DNA of 32,450 nt, taken from assembly GCA_003280895.1 (NCBI GenBank), contig QCDM01000015.1, forward strand, positions 1 through 32,450, given 5' to 3'. A model generated the notes under the pieces. The model saw nothing but the letters and a program-made list of their open reading frames with translations. It was not told where the DNA came from and did no database searches. This DNA is from Prochlorococcus sp. AG-355-I20 (GTDB lineage: Bacteria; Cyanobacteriota; Cyanobacteriia; PCC-6307; Cyanobiaceae). Position 1 is the first letter of the stretch. Each line of letters opens with the position of its first letter. The position numbers and the translations under genes are program-made. Below, one piece after another: positions 8,292 to 17,554 of this stretch.

Positions 8292-8520
8292 AATATTTGG
8301 AATTTAAATTTAGAAAATTTCAAAAATCAGAACTAAACTGAAAAAGTTACTAGAAGAATCATTTAAAACTATCCCCATGAGTATTTGAGAAATAACTTTG
8401 AATAAGTGTTCTTTGAAATTATACTTTAATCCTACTATTTAAATTTATACAAAAGTACTTTTAATCAAAATCTGAGTTGATTTGACAGAAATGTTACAAT
8501 ATTGACATATGTAAAGACTT

Positions 8521-8889
8521 ATGGAAAATAAAGTTAAAAGGATAGGATATCTTCCTAGAAAAAGAGTACTTGAAATTATTGATGAAATATCTAAGAGCGA
8601 ATCTATAAGTAGATCTAAAGTAGTTGGAATATTAGTTGAGGAAGCATTAGATGCCAGAGGAATTGCGAATTTTGGATATAGTAATATCAGCAAGTCAAAT
8701 TCATTCAAGTCGGATAATTTTAAAGATCTCCAAAATAAAAATGCTCACTTAAAAGATGGGGAAGACGAATTTGTTGATGACAGTGGTTACACTGTTTCAT
8801 CTCACAAAACTTTAGACCGCTCAATATCTTCTGCAGATATTGAATTAGCAAATAAAATAAACCTTCTTAAGGAATCAGGATTAATATGA
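8521..8889 (+). CDS. Ribbon-helix-helix-like (CopG/MetJ-fold) putative DNA-binding protein
   Basis: Residues 1-46 fit a ribbon-helix-helix pattern: a basic strand (VKRIGYLPRKRV) followed by two helices (LEIIDEISKSESISRSKV, then GILVEEALDARGI), as in CopG/Arc-type dimers and antitoxins. Residues 50-122 are polar and probably disordered, ending in a short helix (IELANKINLLKESG). No toxin gene is adjacent in either direction, so an antitoxin role is not supported. A stretch with TTGACA at about 8481 lies upstream and may hold the promoter. The DNA-binding role is inferred from the pattern only. Confidence 0.55.
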   Translation: MENKVKRIGYLPRKRVLEIIDEISKSESISRSKVVGILVEEALDARGIANFGYSNISKSNSFKSDNFKDLQNKNAHLKDGEDEFVDDSGYTVSSHKTLDRSISSADIELANKINLLKESGLI

Positions 8890-9020
8890 ATTTCATTGAG
8901 TAATTACTTTATTTTTTAATGCATAATATTGATTCATTGTTTATTCTTAGTCAAGAATAATATTCTTTTTACATACTTCGAATATTAAATCCTTTCTTAT
9001 ATTAATTTTGTAATTAAAAA

Positions 9021-10340
9021 ATGAAAGATATTAAATGTCCTTCATGCGGCAAAACTTTCCGAATTGATCCCAGCAGCTTTGAAGAAATACTTCTTCAGAT
9101 AAAAGACGAAGAATTTAACAAACAAATAAAAGAAAGGCTTATCTTGGCTGAAGAAGATAATAAAAAAGCTTTGGAAATTTTAAAACGTGAGTTAAAAATA
9201 CAATTAATAGAGCAAAATCGCATTAAAGAGTCTGAGATCCAAACTCTTGAATCTAAATTAAAAATAGCTGATGAAAAGAAAACAAATGCACTCAATGATT
9301 TAAAAAATCAAGCAACAAATAAAATTAATTCATTGAATAATGAATTAGTCAAGCTGAAGGATGAAATCAAAACCCAGTCTTTAATTTCAGAATTATCTTT
9401 AAAAAACAAAGTAAGTGAAGCTGTCAATAATTTAGAAAAAGAGAACTCTTCATTAACAAATTCCATTGAAAAGATGAAACTTGAACATTCAATTAATGAA
9501 AAATTAATTGAAGAAAAGTTTAAAAGCAAAATTAGTGAAAGGGACCTGACTATTCAGGAGTTAAGAGAAATGAAGTCTAGATTATCTACAAAGATGGTAG
9601 GGGAAACCTTAGAAATCCATTGCGAAACTCAATTTAATCTGAATCGTGCCTCTGCGTTTAAAAACTCATATTTCGAGAAGGATAATGATGCCACTTCAGG
9701 AAGTAAAGGTGACTATATATTTAGAGAATTTGATGAAAATAAAACAGAAGTAGTATCAATAATGTTTGAGATGAAGAATGAAAGTTTAAATGGAACTAAT
9801 AAAAGAAAAAACGAAGACTTCTTAAAAGAATTAGATAAAGATAGAAGACAAAAATCTTGTGAATACGCTGTGCTCGTATCGCTTCTAGAACCAGATAGTG
9901 AACTTTATAATGCTGGAATAGTAGACGTTTCTCATAGATTTCCAAAGATGTATGTTATAAGACCGCAATTTTTCTTGCCCATTATTTCTCTCCTAAGAAA
10001 TGCATCTATGGAAACCTTAAAATACAAATCGCAAATTGATTTAATGAGACGAGAGAATTACGACATAACTAATTTTGAAAGTACTCTTGAGCAATTCAAA
10101 AATGCGGTTGGTAAAAATGTTTCACTTGCCCAGGATAGATTTAATGATGCAATTTCAGAAATTGATAAATCAATAAGCCATTTACAAAAAACCAAAGAAG
10201 CTTTAATTCTTTCAAAAAAACATCTTTTATCTGCTGACAGCAAATCTCAAGATTTGACAGTAAAAAAATTAACTAGAAATAACCCAACCATGAAGAAGAA
10301 GTTTAATGATCTAAATAATTTCGAAGATGAAGTAGCCTAA
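9021..10340 (+). CDS. DUF2130 protein: zinc-ribbon-like start, coiled coil, putative nuclease-fold domain
   Basis: This 439-residue protein begins MKDIKCPSCGKTFRI with one CxxC knuckle (Cys6, Cys9). A long Lys/Glu/Leu coiled coil follows at about 35-190. The conserved DUF2130 domain starts near 194 (VGETLEIHCETQFN). Within it, GDYIF followed by an acidic residue and IMFEMKNE resembles the D...E-x-K layout of PD-(D/E)XK nucleases. Later parts (CEYAVLVSLLEPDSELYN and VIRPQFFLPIISLLR) also fit DUF2130. A basic helical tail completes it. The family is widespread and uncharacterised as far as I know. The nuclease idea is inference. It lies upstream of the DNA-repair operon but with two genes between, so a shared role is only suggested. 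Confidence 0.8.
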   Translation: MKDIKCPSCGKTFRIDPSSFEEILLQIKDEEFNKQIKERLILAEEDNKKALEILKRELKIQLIEQNRIKESEIQTLESKLKIADEKKTNALNDLKNQATNKINSLNNELVKLKDEIKTQSLISELSLKNKVSEAVNNLEKENSSLTNSIEKMKLEHSINEKLIEEKFKSKISERDLTIQELREMKSRLSTKMVGETLEIHCETQFNLNRASAFKNSYFEKDNDATSGSKGDYIFREFDENKTEVVSIMFEMKNESLNGTNKRKNEDFLKELDKDRRQKSCEYAVLVSLLEPDSELYNAGIVDVSHRFPKMYVIRPQFFLPIISLLRNASMETLKYKSQIDLMRRENYDITNFESTLEQFKNAVGKNVSLAQDRFNDAISEIDKSISHLQKTKEALILSKKHLLSADSKSQDLTVKKLTRNNPTMKKKFNDLNNFEDEVA

Positions 10341-10433
10341 TTAAAAAAGTTTTGAAATTAATAATAGTTAAAAATATATTTAATTTCTAACTTATAAATA
10401 TAGTATAAATAATAAATTACATGGTAAAAAATA

Positions 10434-10715
10434 ATGTCTATCAACACTCCTATTTTTAGTATTGCCAAAGATCTCAATGTCGAAAGTAATAGAATATTAT
10501 TAGCCTGCAAGAAACTTGGAATCAACGCAAAAGGTGCGACAAAAAGATTAAATGAAGAAGAATTAAAAAAAATTAAAAGTTATTTTGAAACGGGCAAAAA
10601 TGTGTCAGATGAAGTGATCAACTTAAATAAAGTTAAAACCAAAAGCAGTTCTAAAAAAATTGTAGAAAAGGTAAAGATTAAATATTTTGCAAATAGACTT
10701 ATTCGAAAATCTTAA
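10434..10715 (+). CDS. Free-standing IF-2 N-terminal-like domain protein
   Basis: Residues 5-52 (PIFSIAKDLNVESNRILLAC, KKLGINAKGATKRLNEEEL) match the IF2_N fold, the small helical module repeated at the N-terminus of translation initiation factor IF-2. Residues 53-93 are basic (KTKSSSKKIVEKVKIKYF). The GTPase domain of IF-2 is absent, so this is not infB. A basic tail plus an IF2_N module suggests RNA, ribosome or DNA binding. It stands alone between the DUF2130 gene and a tail-anchored protein gene. Function unknown. Confidence 0.65.
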   Translation: MSINTPIFSIAKDLNVESNRILLACKKLGINAKGATKRLNEEELKKIKSYFETGKNVSDEVINLNKVKTKSSSKKIVEKVKIKYFANRLIRKS

Positions 10716-10799
10716 ATAAAAATAATTTTTTCTAATTACTTAAAGGAATAAGCCACAGAAGAAAAAAATAATAATTTATCATAAGTAAAAATACTTAAA

Positions 10800-11213
10800 A
10801 TGAGCATAACCAAAATTTTAAATTCTCTGGAAAAATCCTGGGAAAGAGATGATATTCTTTTAAATATAAAGAAGGGGTTAGGAACAGATGAGATAGTTAA
10901 TGAATTTCTTGTGAAAAACGAAAGCAAAATTAAAGAATTAAATTCTTTATTAAGACCAGAAGATATTGATTTATTTAATCAAGTAGAACAACTCTCAACT
11001 TGCGAATCTAAATTAATTAATGAGATTAAAAATTTAAATTACTTAAAAAATAATGAAAATCATCATATTCTAAATCAAAAAAATATTGTGCCCTCTAATA
11101 GAGTTTCTTTTAAGAAAATTAGTTTATTCATGATTAATTGGAGTAATAAATTTGTAGTTATTGCTTTACTAACAATTTCAGCCATAGCTTTATCAAAACA
11201 AGCGTGGGCATAA
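10800..11213 (+). CDS. Hypothetical tail-anchored protein
   Basis: The 137-residue protein has a helical cytosolic N-terminal region (MSITKILNSLEKSWERDDIL, KKGLGTDEIVNEFL), a charged middle and a single hydrophobic span at the extreme C-terminus (about 118-135, FVVIALLTISAIALSKQAWA). That places it as a C-tail-anchored membrane protein. It ends 35 bases before the exonuclease gene and may be on the same transcript. Not recognised. Confidence 0.55.
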   Translation: MSITKILNSLEKSWERDDILLNIKKGLGTDEIVNEFLVKNESKIKELNSLLRPEDIDLFNQVEQLSTCESKLINEIKNLNYLKNNENHHILNQKNIVPSNRVSFKKISLFMINWSNKFVVIALLTISAIALSKQAWA

Positions 11214-11248
11214 TTAGCTAAATTAACTTCATTGTAAGAGATGTAGTT

Positions 11249-12232
11249 TTGAGAACTAAACAAGAATATTTAATTAGATATAAAGATGGTAATCTTTATT
11301 GTGAACTTGCTGATATTTGGATTGATCCAAGCAAGCCAGTAAAAAAGGCGTTAATAACTCATGCTCATTTTGATCACTTTACATTTGGCTGTGAAGAATA
11401 CATTTCTACTAAGGAAACTGCGATACTTCTTAAAGAAAGAGTTGGAGATAATATCAAAATTAAGACTTTTGAATATGGAGAAGAATTTAAAATAAATGGC
11501 ATTAATATCTCTTTTCACCCATCCGGTCATATCCTTGGATCTAGTCAAATAAGGTTTATTTTTGCTGAAGAAAAATGGTTAATTTCAGGTGACTTTAAGC
11601 TTCAAAAAGATGAGACTTGCAAACAATATGAAATAGTAAAAACTGATTATTTAATAAGTGAATGTACTTTTGGTTTGCCAATATTTAAGTGGGATGAATC
11701 AAATAAAATAGCAAATGATATTTCAAAATGGATAACTAATTCACCGGAAAAAACTTCTTTACTTTTCTGCTATTCACTTGGAAAAGCTCAGAGATTATTA
11801 AACGAAATTAATAACACAAATTTTAAAGGCAAAATTTATTCCCATGGCAGTATACATAAAATGAACAATAGTTATAGGGAACTTGGAATTGATATTAAAG
11901 ATACAATAAAAATCGAAAATAAAAAAAAGATAGATGAACTTAAGGGCAGTCTAATATTATTACCACCATCTTTAAGTAAGGGCACTTATCTAAAAAATTT
12001 CAAAAATATTCAAACAGCTTTTGCTAGTGGATGGATGTCTATAAGAGCTCTAAGAAAAAGATCAGGATATGACAAAGGGTTCGCAATATCTGATCATGCA
12101 GATTGGGATGGAATTCTGGAAGTAGTAAAAAAGTCAGGAGCAAAAAATGTATTTTTTCATCATGGAGATAGTGAAGCCATAAGTAAATATTTAGTTGAAA
12201 AGGAATCAATAAATGTTTTTTTTCTTCGGTAA
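11249..12232 (+). CDS. Ligase-associated MBL-fold exonuclease
   Basis: A 327-residue metallo-beta-lactamase-fold nuclease of the type found beside Lhr helicase and DNA ligase genes (ligase-associated DNA damage response exonuclease, related to SNM1/CPSF73). Metal ligands are visible: HAHFDH (His38, His40, Asp42, His43), His94 in HPSGHILGS, Asp115 in LISGDFK and the late SDHADW motif. Homologues are expected to cut single-stranded DNA with a divalent metal. The start is TTG 11249, which gives the family N-terminus ahead of ADIWIDPSKPV. It is the first gene of a four-gene unit; the ligase follows after six bases. Confidence 0.9.
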   Translation: MRTKQEYLIRYKDGNLYCELADIWIDPSKPVKKALITHAHFDHFTFGCEEYISTKETAILLKERVGDNIKIKTFEYGEEFKINGINISFHPSGHILGSSQIRFIFAEEKWLISGDFKLQKDETCKQYEIVKTDYLISECTFGLPIFKWDESNKIANDISKWITNSPEKTSLLFCYSLGKAQRLLNEINNTNFKGKIYSHGSIHKMNNSYRELGIDIKDTIKIENKKKIDELKGSLILLPPSLSKGTYLKNFKNIQTAFASGWMSIRALRKRSGYDKGFAISDHADWDGILEVVKKSGAKNVFFHHGDSEAISKYLVEKESINVFFLR

Positions 12233-12238
12233 ATAAAT

Positions 12239-13879
12239 ATGAGCTTAAAAAAGTTTTCAGAATTATTTGTAGATTTAGATTCAAGTAACAGTACAAATAA
12301 TAAAATTGAAGTTTTAAAGAATTATTTTTTTTCTAATGATCCAATAGATAATTCATGGGCAATATATTTACTTACTGGGAAAAGTAATAAGAGATTTATT
12401 AGTGGAAGATATTTAAAAAATCTTTTTTCTCAAATATATGAATATCCTGTATGGTTAATTGATACATGCTATTTAAAAGTTGGTGATTCTGCTGAGGTAA
12501 TAACGTTATTACTTAAAAATAAAAGTACTTCCAGAAAAAAGGAATTATCAAATATAAGTCTCAATGAATTACTAAGCAAAACAATACCTGATTTATCAAA
12601 ACTTAATGAGGATGAAAAAAATTTACAAATTAAAAATATTTGGGAAAGATTACCTGAAGATTACCATTTAATTTTCAACAAAATTCTTACAGGCACTTTT
12701 AGAGTAGGAGTCTCTATCGGATTAATTACAAAATCAATATCAAAACTAATTAATATTGATGAAGAAATTATTTCTCATAGATTGATGGGTAATTTCAAGC
12801 CTTCAATTGATTCATATGAATTTTTAATTAATAAGAACATCAATCTTGAAGAATTAAATTCCAAACCATTTCCATTTCTTCTAGCGAATACTATTGAAGA
12901 TAAAATCTTCAAAAATTCAATAAATGATTTTCAATTTGAATGGAAATACGACGGTATAAGGCTGCAATTAATTAAAAGGTCAGGCAATATTTCGTTATGG
13001 ACAAGAGGACAAGAATTAGTCAATGAATCTTTTCCAGAATTAGTAGAGAAAATGTCCCATATAAAAGATGATTTTGTTCTTGATGGGGAATTATTAGTTT
13101 GGAATTTTAAAGAACAAATTGCCTTTGATTTTTCTTTACTTCAAAAAAGAATAAATAGAAAGTCTCCTACTAGATCAATCCAAATTAAATATCCAATTAT
13201 TTTTATTGCTTATGATCTTTTAGAGATTAATGGAAGAGATATAAGAGAAATTAAACTAGAAAATAGAAGAATTGAGTTAGAAAAATATTTTTCAAAATGG
13301 CAAAATAAAACTGAGAATAATATCTCTGATATTTTTAAAATATGTGATTTAATCTTTCCTAATGATTGGCCTGATGCTTTAACTTATAAAGAAAAATCTC
13401 GAGAAAATAATACTGAAGGATTAATAATTAAAAAAAAGACTTCTATATACTCCTCTGGTAGAAAAAAAGGTATTTGGTGGAAATATAAAGTTGATCCTAT
13501 GCAACTGGATGCTGTTCTAATTTACGCTAAGGGCGGTAGCGGTAGAAGAGCTGGTCTTTACACAGATTACAGTTTTGCATTATGGAAAGACGAAGAATTA
13601 ATTAAATTTGCAAGTGCATATTCTGGTTTAACGAATATTGAGATTAAAGAGCTAGATAAATGGATAAGGAAAAATACAATAGAAAAATTTGGTCCTGTTC
13701 GATCGTTAAAACCAGAAATGGTATTCGAAATATCTTTTGAGAAAATACAAATTTCTAAACGTCATAAATCTGGCATAGCAGTACGATTTCCAAGAATAAC
13801 AAAATGGAGAAAAGATAAAAAAATTAATGATGCAGATAGCCTAGAGAATGCTTATGAACTAATGAAAAAAATATCATGA
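12239..13879 (+). CDS. ATP-dependent DNA ligase (ligase-associated repair operon)
   Basis: A 546-residue ATP-dependent ligase, separate from the NAD-dependent LigA all bacteria use for replication. The N-terminal DNA-binding domain is at about 1-200, with a typical FRVGVSIGLI segment. The adenylation domain carries motif I KYDGIR with adenylated Lys236, motif III (LDGELLVW), motif IV (EGLIIKKKTS) and motif V (WWKYKVDPM). A C-terminal OB domain follows. The protein seals nicks using ATP, presumably after processing by the nuclease and helicase in the same operon. Its stop overlaps the helicase start (ATGA), showing translational coupling. Confidence 0.94.
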   Translation: MSLKKFSELFVDLDSSNSTNNKIEVLKNYFFSNDPIDNSWAIYLLTGKSNKRFISGRYLKNLFSQIYEYPVWLIDTCYLKVGDSAEVITLLLKNKSTSRKKELSNISLNELLSKTIPDLSKLNEDEKNLQIKNIWERLPEDYHLIFNKILTGTFRVGVSIGLITKSISKLINIDEEIISHRLMGNFKPSIDSYEFLINKNINLEELNSKPFPFLLANTIEDKIFKNSINDFQFEWKYDGIRLQLIKRSGNISLWTRGQELVNESFPELVEKMSHIKDDFVLDGELLVWNFKEQIAFDFSLLQKRINRKSPTRSIQIKYPIIFIAYDLLEINGRDIREIKLENRRIELEKYFSKWQNKTENNISDIFKICDLIFPNDWPDALTYKEKSRENNTEGLIIKKKTSIYSSGRKKGIWWKYKVDPMQLDAVLIYAKGGSGRRAGLYTDYSFALWKDEELIKFASAYSGLTNIEIKELDKWIRKNTIEKFGPVRSLKPEMVFEISFEKIQISKRHKSGIAVRFPRITKWRKDKKINDADSLENAYELMKKIS

Positions 13880-16362
13880 AAAATCTTACGAAAAATAATA
13901 AGCAAAATAATTTAATTTCTAAAATTAAACTGTTTTTCTCCACAAATGGATGGGAGCCACTACCCTATCAGATCGAATCTTGGGAAGCATTTTTAAAAGG
14001 AGAGAGCGGAATAATACAAGTTCCTACTGGATGCGGCAAAACTTATGCTGCATTAATGGGACCTTTATCACAGATAGAAGATCCCAAAAATAATAAAAGT
14101 GTGAATATATTATTAATAACCCCTTTAAAAGCACTAAGTAGAGATCTAAAAAATTCCATACAATTAGCAGCTTTGCATTTTAATAAAGAAATCACAGTTG
14201 AAATTAGGAACGGGGATACAACCCAATATGAAAAGAAAAAGCAACTAGCTAAACCACCTAATATTCTTATTACCACTCCTGAGTCTTTATCTCTTTTACT
14301 TTCTAATAAAAAATCTAATAATCTGTTCAAGGAGTTGTCATCAATAATTATTGATGAATGGCATGAATTGATGGGTAGTAAAAGAGGAAACCAGTGCGAG
14401 TTATCTTTAAGTTGGCTAAGAGGTAATATAAAAAATTTACAAATTTGGGCAATGTCTGCAACTATTGGAAATATTGAAGAAGCAGCAAGAGCAATAGTTG
14501 GGATTAGCGCTATTAAACCCAAAATTATAAGTACAAATATTCAAAAAGAGATCGAAATTATAAGTGTTTTACCAGAGGAGGAAACTACCTTTCCATGGAG
14601 TGGGCATCTTGGGATTAGAAGTCATTCTTCACTATTAAAAATCCTAGATAAAAATAAAAGCACCTTATTATTTACCAATACGAGAAATCAATCTGAAAGA
14701 TGGTATCAATGTCTTAAATTTTTCCTCCCAGAGATGGAAGATAAAATTGCACTTCATCACGGCTCCCTCGATAAAGAAGATAGAAAAATAGTTGAAGAAG
14801 GGGTTAAAGACGGATTAATAAAATGGGTAGTCTGCACCAGCTCGTTAGATTTGGGAGTTGACTTCCAACCTGTAGATCAAATAGTTCAAATTGGTAGTGC
14901 AAAGAATTTAGCTAGACTTATACAAAGAGCGGGAAGAAGTGCTCATAGACCAGGTGGAAAATCAAAAATAATTTTTATGCCTACTAATTCTTTAGAGCTT
15001 TTAGAGATTAGTGCAATGAGAAGAATAATAAAAAGTGGTATATCTGAGGAAATTAGACTTCCCGAATTATCTTATGATGTACTTCTACAACATCTGATAA
15101 GTTTGGCATGTGGAAATGGCTTTGATCCGAAAATTGAGAAAGAAAGAATTAAAAATTGCTGGAGTTATAGAAACTTAAAAGATCAAGATTGGAATTGGTG
15201 TCTTGACTTTTTAGAATATGGAGGAAAATGTCTTAAAGCATACCCAAAATATAAAAAGATAGTTAAAGAGGAATCACAAAATCATAATGAAAACTTTAAA
15301 TATTTTGTAAAAGACAAATCTTTAATAAGAATGCATAAGTTCAATATTGGGACAATTACAAGTGACAAATTTGTGAATGTCAAATATATGAAAGGTAAAT
15401 CTTTAGGTAATTTAGAGGAGAATTTTGCTTCAAAATTAAATCCTGGAGATACATTTTACTTTGCTGGCAAAATGCTTCAATTTGTAAGAATAAGAGATAT
15501 GATCTTATACGTTAAAAAATCAACAAAAAAAAGTTCTCTAATTCCTGCATGGGTTGGAGGTCAAATGGCAATTTCTGATCTACTTTGTGAGAGTTTGAGA
15601 AAAGAAATAGATATATGCAACGAACTAGAAAATTATGATTACTTAAATCCTGAACTCAATTCATTAAGACCAATATTGAAGAAACAAAAAGTTCTTTCAA
15701 ATATTCCAAAGAAAGATGAATTCCTCATAGAAATATATAAAACCAAAGATTTATCAAATCTTTTTGTTTTTACACTTGATGGAAAATTTGTAAATGAAGG
15801 AATTGCATTTTTATGGGCTTTGAGATTGGCAAAATTAAAACAATCTACATTTAGTATTACTGCTAATGATTTTGGATTCAGCTTAACTAGCGCAGAAGAT
15901 TATGATTTTTCCATAATAAAAAAAGAAGCTGATTACTTTTTGAATAACAAAAAATTAGAAGAAGATCTAGAAAATGCAATTAATTTCTCAGAATTAACAA
16001 AACGTAGATTTAAAAATATTGCCCAAATAAGTGGACTTGTAAATCAAAATAATCCAACCAAAACAAAAACCTCCTCTCAACTTCAAATAAGTTCAAGTCT
16101 TTTCTACGATGTCTTTACTAAATATGAAGAAGGCCATCTTTTGATAAAACAATCGTATCAAGAAGTTAAAGAATATCAATTAGAAAATAAAAGAATATCT
16201 AGATCATTAGAAAGATTAAAAAATTTAAAAATTATATTAAACGAGATAAAAACTCCAACGCCTTTTGCTTTCCCTTTATTAGTTGAAAGACTTAAAAATA
16301 CTTTAAGCAATGAACCAATAGAAAAAAGAGTAGAAAAACTTATAAAAAAATATAGTGATTAA
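13876..16362 (+). CDS. Ligase-associated Lhr-type DEXH-box helicase
   Basis: An 828-residue superfamily 2 helicase of the Lhr group. Seen are a Q-like segment (PLPYQIESWEAF), Walker A PTGCGKT (50-56), motif II DEWH (160-163), motif III MSATIG, and motif VI QRAGRSAHR (350-358). The C-terminal half (winged-helix and Lhr-core region) extends to 828, normal for the ligase-associated type and shorter than the about 1500-residue Lhr. Lhr proteins are ATP-driven 3'-5' translocases that unwind DNA or RNA:DNA hybrids. It is coupled upstream to the ligase by a four-base overlap, and its stop abuts the metallophosphoesterase ATG with no spacer. Confidence 0.94.
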   Translation: MKNLTKNNKQNNLISKIKLFFSTNGWEPLPYQIESWEAFLKGESGIIQVPTGCGKTYAALMGPLSQIEDPKNNKSVNILLITPLKALSRDLKNSIQLAALHFNKEITVEIRNGDTTQYEKKKQLAKPPNILITTPESLSLLLSNKKSNNLFKELSSIIIDEWHELMGSKRGNQCELSLSWLRGNIKNLQIWAMSATIGNIEEAARAIVGISAIKPKIISTNIQKEIEIISVLPEEETTFPWSGHLGIRSHSSLLKILDKNKSTLLFTNTRNQSERWYQCLKFFLPEMEDKIALHHGSLDKEDRKIVEEGVKDGLIKWVVCTSSLDLGVDFQPVDQIVQIGSAKNLARLIQRAGRSAHRPGGKSKIIFMPTNSLELLEISAMRRIIKSGISEEIRLPELSYDVLLQHLISLACGNGFDPKIEKERIKNCWSYRNLKDQDWNWCLDFLEYGGKCLKAYPKYKKIVKEESQNHNENFKYFVKDKSLIRMHKFNIGTITSDKFVNVKYMKGKSLGNLEENFASKLNPGDTFYFAGKMLQFVRIRDMILYVKKSTKKSSLIPAWVGGQMAISDLLCESLRKEIDICNELENYDYLNPELNSLRPILKKQKVLSNIPKKDEFLIEIYKTKDLSNLFVFTLDGKFVNEGIAFLWALRLAKLKQSTFSITANDFGFSLTSAEDYDFSIIKKEADYFLNNKKLEEDLENAINFSELTKRRFKNIAQISGLVNQNNPTKTKTSSQLQISSSLFYDVFTKYEEGHLLIKQSYQEVKEYQLENKRISRSLERLKNLKIILNEIKTPTPFAFPLLVERLKNTLSNEPIEKRVEKLIKKYSD

Positions 16363-17007
16363 ATGAAAAAAAGTTCTTTTAAATTTTGTTGGGAAGATAC
16401 ATTGTTAGAGATGCTACCTTCAAGAGCGTTATTTCTACCAGAAACAAAAGAGTTGTTAATATGCGATATTCATCTTGGGAAAGCTGAATATTTTCAACAA
16501 AATGGTATACCTCTCACTAATAATTCAGATAAAAACAATTTCGCAAGAATAAAAAAAATAGTAAAAAAATATAGTCCTGAAAAGTTAATAATATTGGGAG
16601 ATTTATTCCACAGCAAATATTCAATAGATAAAGCTCTTCAAAAAAAAGTTGAGGATCTTCCTGAGATACTAAAAACTAATGTTGAACTGATCCTCGGAAA
16701 TCACGATGTAGGTTGCAATATTAAAAATATTAAAATTTTTGATATTAGAAAAACTAAAAATATTACTTTTAGCCATGAGCCAGTTAATTCAGAAAACAAA
16801 AAAACCTTGAATATTTGTGGACATTATCATCCAAAAATCTATATAAAAAACAATGGAGATAAACTATCATTTAGGTGCTTTGCAATGGATAAAAATACTT
16901 TATTTTTACCTGCATTTGGAGACTTAACAGGAGGATATCCCTGCAAAAAGTCATTTAAAAAATGGGCAATTGTTTCTGAAGAAGAAATTATCGAAATAAA
17001 ATCTTAA
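16363..17007 (+). CDS. pdeM: Ligase-associated metallophosphoesterase (PdeM-like)
   Basis: The 214-residue calcineurin-like phosphoesterase has the full two-metal motif set: Asp35-x-His37 (ICDIHLGK), Asp80 in LGDLFHSK, Asn113-His114 in LGNHDVG, His138 in FSHEP, and His154/His156 in CGHYHP. Related proteins encoded beside Lhr, Exo and Lig have manganese-dependent phosphodiesterase or endonuclease activity. ATG directly follows the helicase TAA, so it must be read from the same message. It is the last gene of the unit; about 200 bases of non-coding sequence follow. Confidence 0.9.
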   Translation: MKKSSFKFCWEDTLLEMLPSRALFLPETKELLICDIHLGKAEYFQQNGIPLTNNSDKNNFARIKKIVKKYSPEKLIILGDLFHSKYSIDKALQKKVEDLPEILKTNVELILGNHDVGCNIKNIKIFDIRKTKNITFSHEPVNSENKKTLNICGHYHPKIYIKNNGDKLSFRCFAMDKNTLFLPAFGDLTGGYPCKKSFKKWAIVSEEEIIEIKS

Positions 17008-17213
17008 AAAAAATCCTATTGAAGTGAATTTAATTTTTCATTTAGATATACCAATTAATACTTAAAAGTCTCGTTTAGTTTTTTATCAATTAATTTAAAA
17101 TTAATAAATCTATTTGTACTAGTAAAAATAGATAATGAAAAATTTATACAGCTAATGACCCTTTCTTTAGCAGTCAATCCACGTTATAAAAAAAATAAAC
17201 ACATTTTATAGAA

Positions 17214-17516
17214 ATGAAAAAATTAATAGGCTTGATTTTATTTCCATTTCTTCTCATCCCATATGGGGCAAAAGCAAATGATAATTTTTCCGTTGAGATA
17301 GAAGCACTTACGCTAGTAATGGATCAATATAAGGAAGATATTGAATCAAATGATGAATTAGATGTAGAAGACAAAAAGCCAAGTTACATGGCTCTTAAAC
17401 AAGACGAATGCAATGCCACTGTTGAAGTTACAGAAAAAACAGGATTAGAAGTTGTAAATACTGAATCTTTCGACGTAAATGTCTGCTTGAAAGAAATCTA
17501 TAAAGTAATCAACTAA
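17214..17516 (+). CDS. Small secreted hypothetical protein
   Basis: A 100-residue protein with a clear signal peptide, MKKLIGLILFPFLLIPYGAKA, probably cleaved after residue 21. The acidic mature part (about 79 residues) has two cysteines (QDECNATVEV and NVCLKEI), likely one disulfide. Family not recognised. It is separate from the repair operon (206-base gap) and followed by a structured intergenic segment. Confidence 0.6.
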   Translation: MKKLIGLILFPFLLIPYGAKANDNFSVEIEALTLVMDQYKEDIESNDELDVEDKKPSYMALKQDECNATVEVTEKTGLEVVNTESFDVNVCLKEIYKVIN

Positions 17517-17554
17517 ATAATCAGGTTATAAAAATATAATAAAAACAAAAAAAT

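Noticed and set aside
14043..14522. Long open frame antisense to the helicase
   Set aside because: Opposite conserved helicase motifs; no recognisable domain or start context.
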